From assembly GCA_003445095.1 (NCBI GenBank), contig DLVS01000584.1, positions 1 to 8,604 on the forward strand: a DNA stretch of 8,604 nt. The letters run 5' to 3'. Under the pieces are notes generated by a model. That model ran no database searches. It saw only the letters and a program-made list of their open reading frames with translations, and was not told the DNA's origin. Source of the DNA: Verrucomicrobiales bacterium. GTDB lineage: Bacteria > Verrucomicrobiota > Verrucomicrobiia > Limisphaerales > UBA9464. Positions 6,588 to 8,604 of this stretch are shown in pieces (the stretch's first letter is position 1; the number at the start of each line of letters is the position of its first letter). Made by a program: the position numbers and the translations under genes.

Positions 6588-8520
6588 TTACCGCTCGGGA
6601 AACTCGAACTCGACTTTTCCGCGATCAGCGATGTGGAGTTGTGCCTGGAAGGGTTTGCCGCCCCGGCTGACAAACTGGGTGAGTAAATCCGTCTTCCCAC
6701 CCGCCAGGAGCTTTTTCACCTGCTCCGCCTCAATCGATTGACTGAGAATTACTTTCCCGACCTTGAACGTACACCTCCGACTTTCCCGCTGGCCATTCTC
6801 ACACACGAAGTTCTCGGGCGCCTCGAAAACCTTGCCACCACATTTGGGACACGCACCTAAGGGAGTTTGGCCCGTAAAATCGAGCTTCATCTCGGGCTCG
6901 CCGCTGGCTTTCGTCGCCGCCTTTTTTCTCGGTTCCCGCGGGGCAAATTCGAATCCCACCTTGCCGTCCTTCAATGCCAAATACGCCTCAAACTTGCGTC
7001 CGGTCTTCTTCGAGACGAAGCCCTTCAGCAGGTCCGTCTTGCCGGTCGACAGCAGTTTTGCCACCTGTGCCTTGTCGATGGCTTGCTGCAAAATGATGGC
7101 TCCCGTCTTGAAATCACAGGTCCGGCTGGGCCCGACCGCCTTCTCACACGTGTAGTTGAGTCCGTTCTCGAACACCTGAGAGTGGCATTTGGGACAGGTA
7201 CCAACGGGCTCCTTTCCCGTGAAGTCCGGGGACGAATCCCCTTCTCCGCCCGAACCGGAATCCGAATCCTTGCCGAAGTCGAACTCCATTCGAAATTCCG
7301 AATTCAACTTTAGGACGGCCGCGAAGGGGAACCCTTTCTGGCTGCGAAACCCCTGCAGCGGTCCCACTTGTTTGTCACGGATCAATTGTTCGACCTCCTT
7401 GGGATCGAACATCCGACCGGACAGAGTCTTGCGGATTGCGAAATCGCAGCTCTGGCACTTGAACTCTCGATACTTCTCATGGACCTCGCCGCCGCACTTG
7501 GGACACCGCACTTGCAGAATTCCGAAGTCTCCAGGAATCGTGTCTTTGTCGAACTGTTTGGCCTTCGCCACGATTTCCGACGTAAAACGCCGAATCTCGT
7601 CCATGAACGTTTCGCGACCCAATTGCCCACGTTCCATCTTCTTTAACTGGAACTCCCAATCGCCGGTCATTTCGGGCTTAGTGAGTTCGTTGACGCCCAA
7701 CCCGCTCAGCAGATGCATCAGCATGAACGCTTTGGCCGTGGCGATCAGTTCACGCCCTTCGCGGTGCAAATATTCCTCGTTAATCAGGCCCTCGATGATC
7801 GCCGCCCGGGTCGCCGGTGTCCCCAGTCCCCGCTCACTCATCGCTTCGCGGAGTTCTTCGTCGTCAACAAGCTTGCCCGCGCCCTCCATGGCACTGAGCA
7901 AAGTCGCTTCAGTAAAGCGAGCGGGCGGCTTGGTTTGATTCGCTTTGACCTCCACGTCGATGGTCGCCACCTGCTCGTTCTGCTCGACCGGCGCCAGGGT
8001 CGGTGATTCCCCGGAATCCGCCTCCTTGCCGTAGACTTCCAGCCACCCAGGCTTGACCAAGACTTTGCCCACGCTCTTGAACGGCTCCCCTTCCACGCGG
8101 GTAATGCGTGTCGTCTCAAGAAACTCTGCGGCCGGATAGAACACCGCCAGGAACCGCTTGCTCACCAAGTCGAACAATTTCTGCTCGGCATCCGAGAGCG
8201 ACCGAGGGAGTTGACCCGTCGGAATGATCGCAAAGTGATCGCTCACCTTCGCGTTGTTGAAGATCCGTTTGTTGGGTCGAACCCAGCCGTCGTCCAAAAT
8301 CTTTTGGGCGAACGGCGAATACACCGAGCTCTTGAGCAACTCCAGCGTGGACCGCACCGTGCCCAAATAATCCTCCGGCAAATGGCGCGAATCAGTTCGC
8401 GGATACGTCAACACTTTGTGTTTCTCGTACAGCGCCTGGGCAATGTTCAATGTGTTCTTGGCGCTGAACCTGAAACGCGAGTTGGCTTCGCGTTGTAACG
8501 TCGTTAGATCATACCGGGGC
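6588..8520 (-). CDS. topB: DNA topoisomerase III, type IA, with three C-terminal zinc repeats (5' partial)
   Basis: A type IA topoisomerase cleaves one DNA strand through a tyrosine, relaxing negative supercoils and decatenating replication intermediates. The catalytic region is clear: [11 protein letters not shown] (about 8479-8513), [10 protein letters not shown], then [13 protein letters not shown] with the active-site Tyr codon at 8403-8405, [12 protein letters not shown], and [16 protein letters not shown]. This motif set fits TopB better than TopA. The C-terminal third has three topoisomerase C-terminal repeat units, each opening with CPKC. The TTG at 8450 is not the start: the same frame continues with conserved residues to 8520, where adapter sequence begins. 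The N-terminal Toprim domain and true start are therefore missing for assembly reasons, not through mutation. About 643 residues are present. The gene ends in FPER at a TAA, 211 bases before yajC, and is probably a separate unit. Confidence 0.95.
6597..7520 (-). repeat. Three tandem zinc-finger plus C-terminal-repeat domains inside topB
   Basis: The protein-level units lie at about 7275-7520, 6936-7217 and 6597-6872. Each begins with CPKC, has a second Cys pair (CQSC in the first; C-x8-C or C-x9-C in the other two), a xTxx[I/V]L-type strand, a helix and a closing strand ending in F[D/E]F. The second and third share KTDLL followed by FVS and are clearly the closest pair; the first is more diverged (VGPLQGF in place of KTDLLKGF). 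Charged Gly/Ser- or Lys-rich linkers separate them. In this family the units bind DNA. Confidence 0.8.
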
Positions 8521-8604
8521 AGATCGGTAGAGCGTCGAGTAGGGAATGAGCGTAGAATTGGGGTGCCGCCGTATCATTCAAAAAAAAAGAATCTACATCT
8601 CGGT
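8521..8604. other. Illumina adapter read-through at the contig end (not genomic)
   Basis: From agatcgg at 8521 the sequence follows the reverse complement of the TruSeq universal/P5 adapter for 58 bases (8521-8578) with 48 identities, including agcgtcg (8531-8537) and the exact gccgtatcatt end (8568-8578). A run of nine A (8580-8588) follows, as expected when a read runs off the template, then a second piece ending atctcggt (8597-8604) that matches the adapter again. The adapter junction interrupts the topB frame exactly where conserved residues stop, and translation of this part meets a stop at 8574-8576. The error density suggests low-quality, low-depth reads. Confidence 0.95.

Noticed and set aside
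6763..8498. Long + strand open frames antisense to topB, the largest 249 codons
   Set aside because: They overlap strongly conserved topoisomerase coding sequence; their length is explained by base composition.
8571..8604. A-tract and possible upstream element or early stop of topB
   Set aside because: It belongs to the adapter and read-off artefact, so it has no biological meaning.
1..8604. CRISPR array, insertion sequence, phage or toxin-antitoxin genes
   Set aside because: No spaced direct repeats, terminal inverted repeats, transposase, integrase or small paired genes are visible.

Overview
The window reads as a metagenomic or draft-assembly contig (estimated about 55-60% GC) from a Gram-negative bacterium. 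Candidate phyla are the Verrucomicrobiota (for example the Pedosphaera-like lineage) or another PVC-group phylum. This is inferred from the style of the genes (a single fused SecD-SecF protein, a type IA topoisomerase III with repeated zinc domains, and a helicase-like protein with a long acidic and RG-rich tail). It rests on no phylogenetic marker and is tentative.

Layout, left to right. On the + strand there is a 5'-truncated methylthioribose-1-phosphate isomerase family gene (mtnA-like, 3-1136). A 68-base convergent spacer with a strong bulged hairpin follows. All other genes lie on the - strand: a DEAD-box-like protein with a DbpA-type RNA-binding C-terminus (1205-3109), a 318-base spacer with a stem-loop and a possible promoter, fused secDF (3428-6013), yajC (6038-6376), a 211-base spacer, and the C-terminal three quarters or so of topB (6588-8520). 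Read in the direction of transcription, the order is topB, yajC, secDF, helicase-like gene. yajC and secDF are 24 bases apart and form the Sec translocon accessory operon. The others are probably separate units.

Two points deserve attention. First, the helicase-like protein keeps the full two-RecA-domain DEAD-box scaffold and a DbpA-like RNA-binding domain, but almost every catalytic motif is lost: the Walker A lysine is arginine, the DEAD box reads DSAD, and SAT, motif V and motif VI are altered. The reading frame is intact, so it looks like a maintained pseudo-helicase and not a decayed gene. Second, the last 84 bases (8521-8604) are not genomic. They match the reverse complement of the Illumina TruSeq/P5 adapter at 48 of 58 positions, followed by a poly-A read-off and a second adapter fragment. 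The topB gene is therefore cut by the end of usable sequence, and nothing biological should be called beyond 8520.

I see no CRISPR array, mobile element, rRNA, tRNA, phage gene or defence system. Apart from the degenerate helicase, this is ordinary chromosomal housekeeping content.
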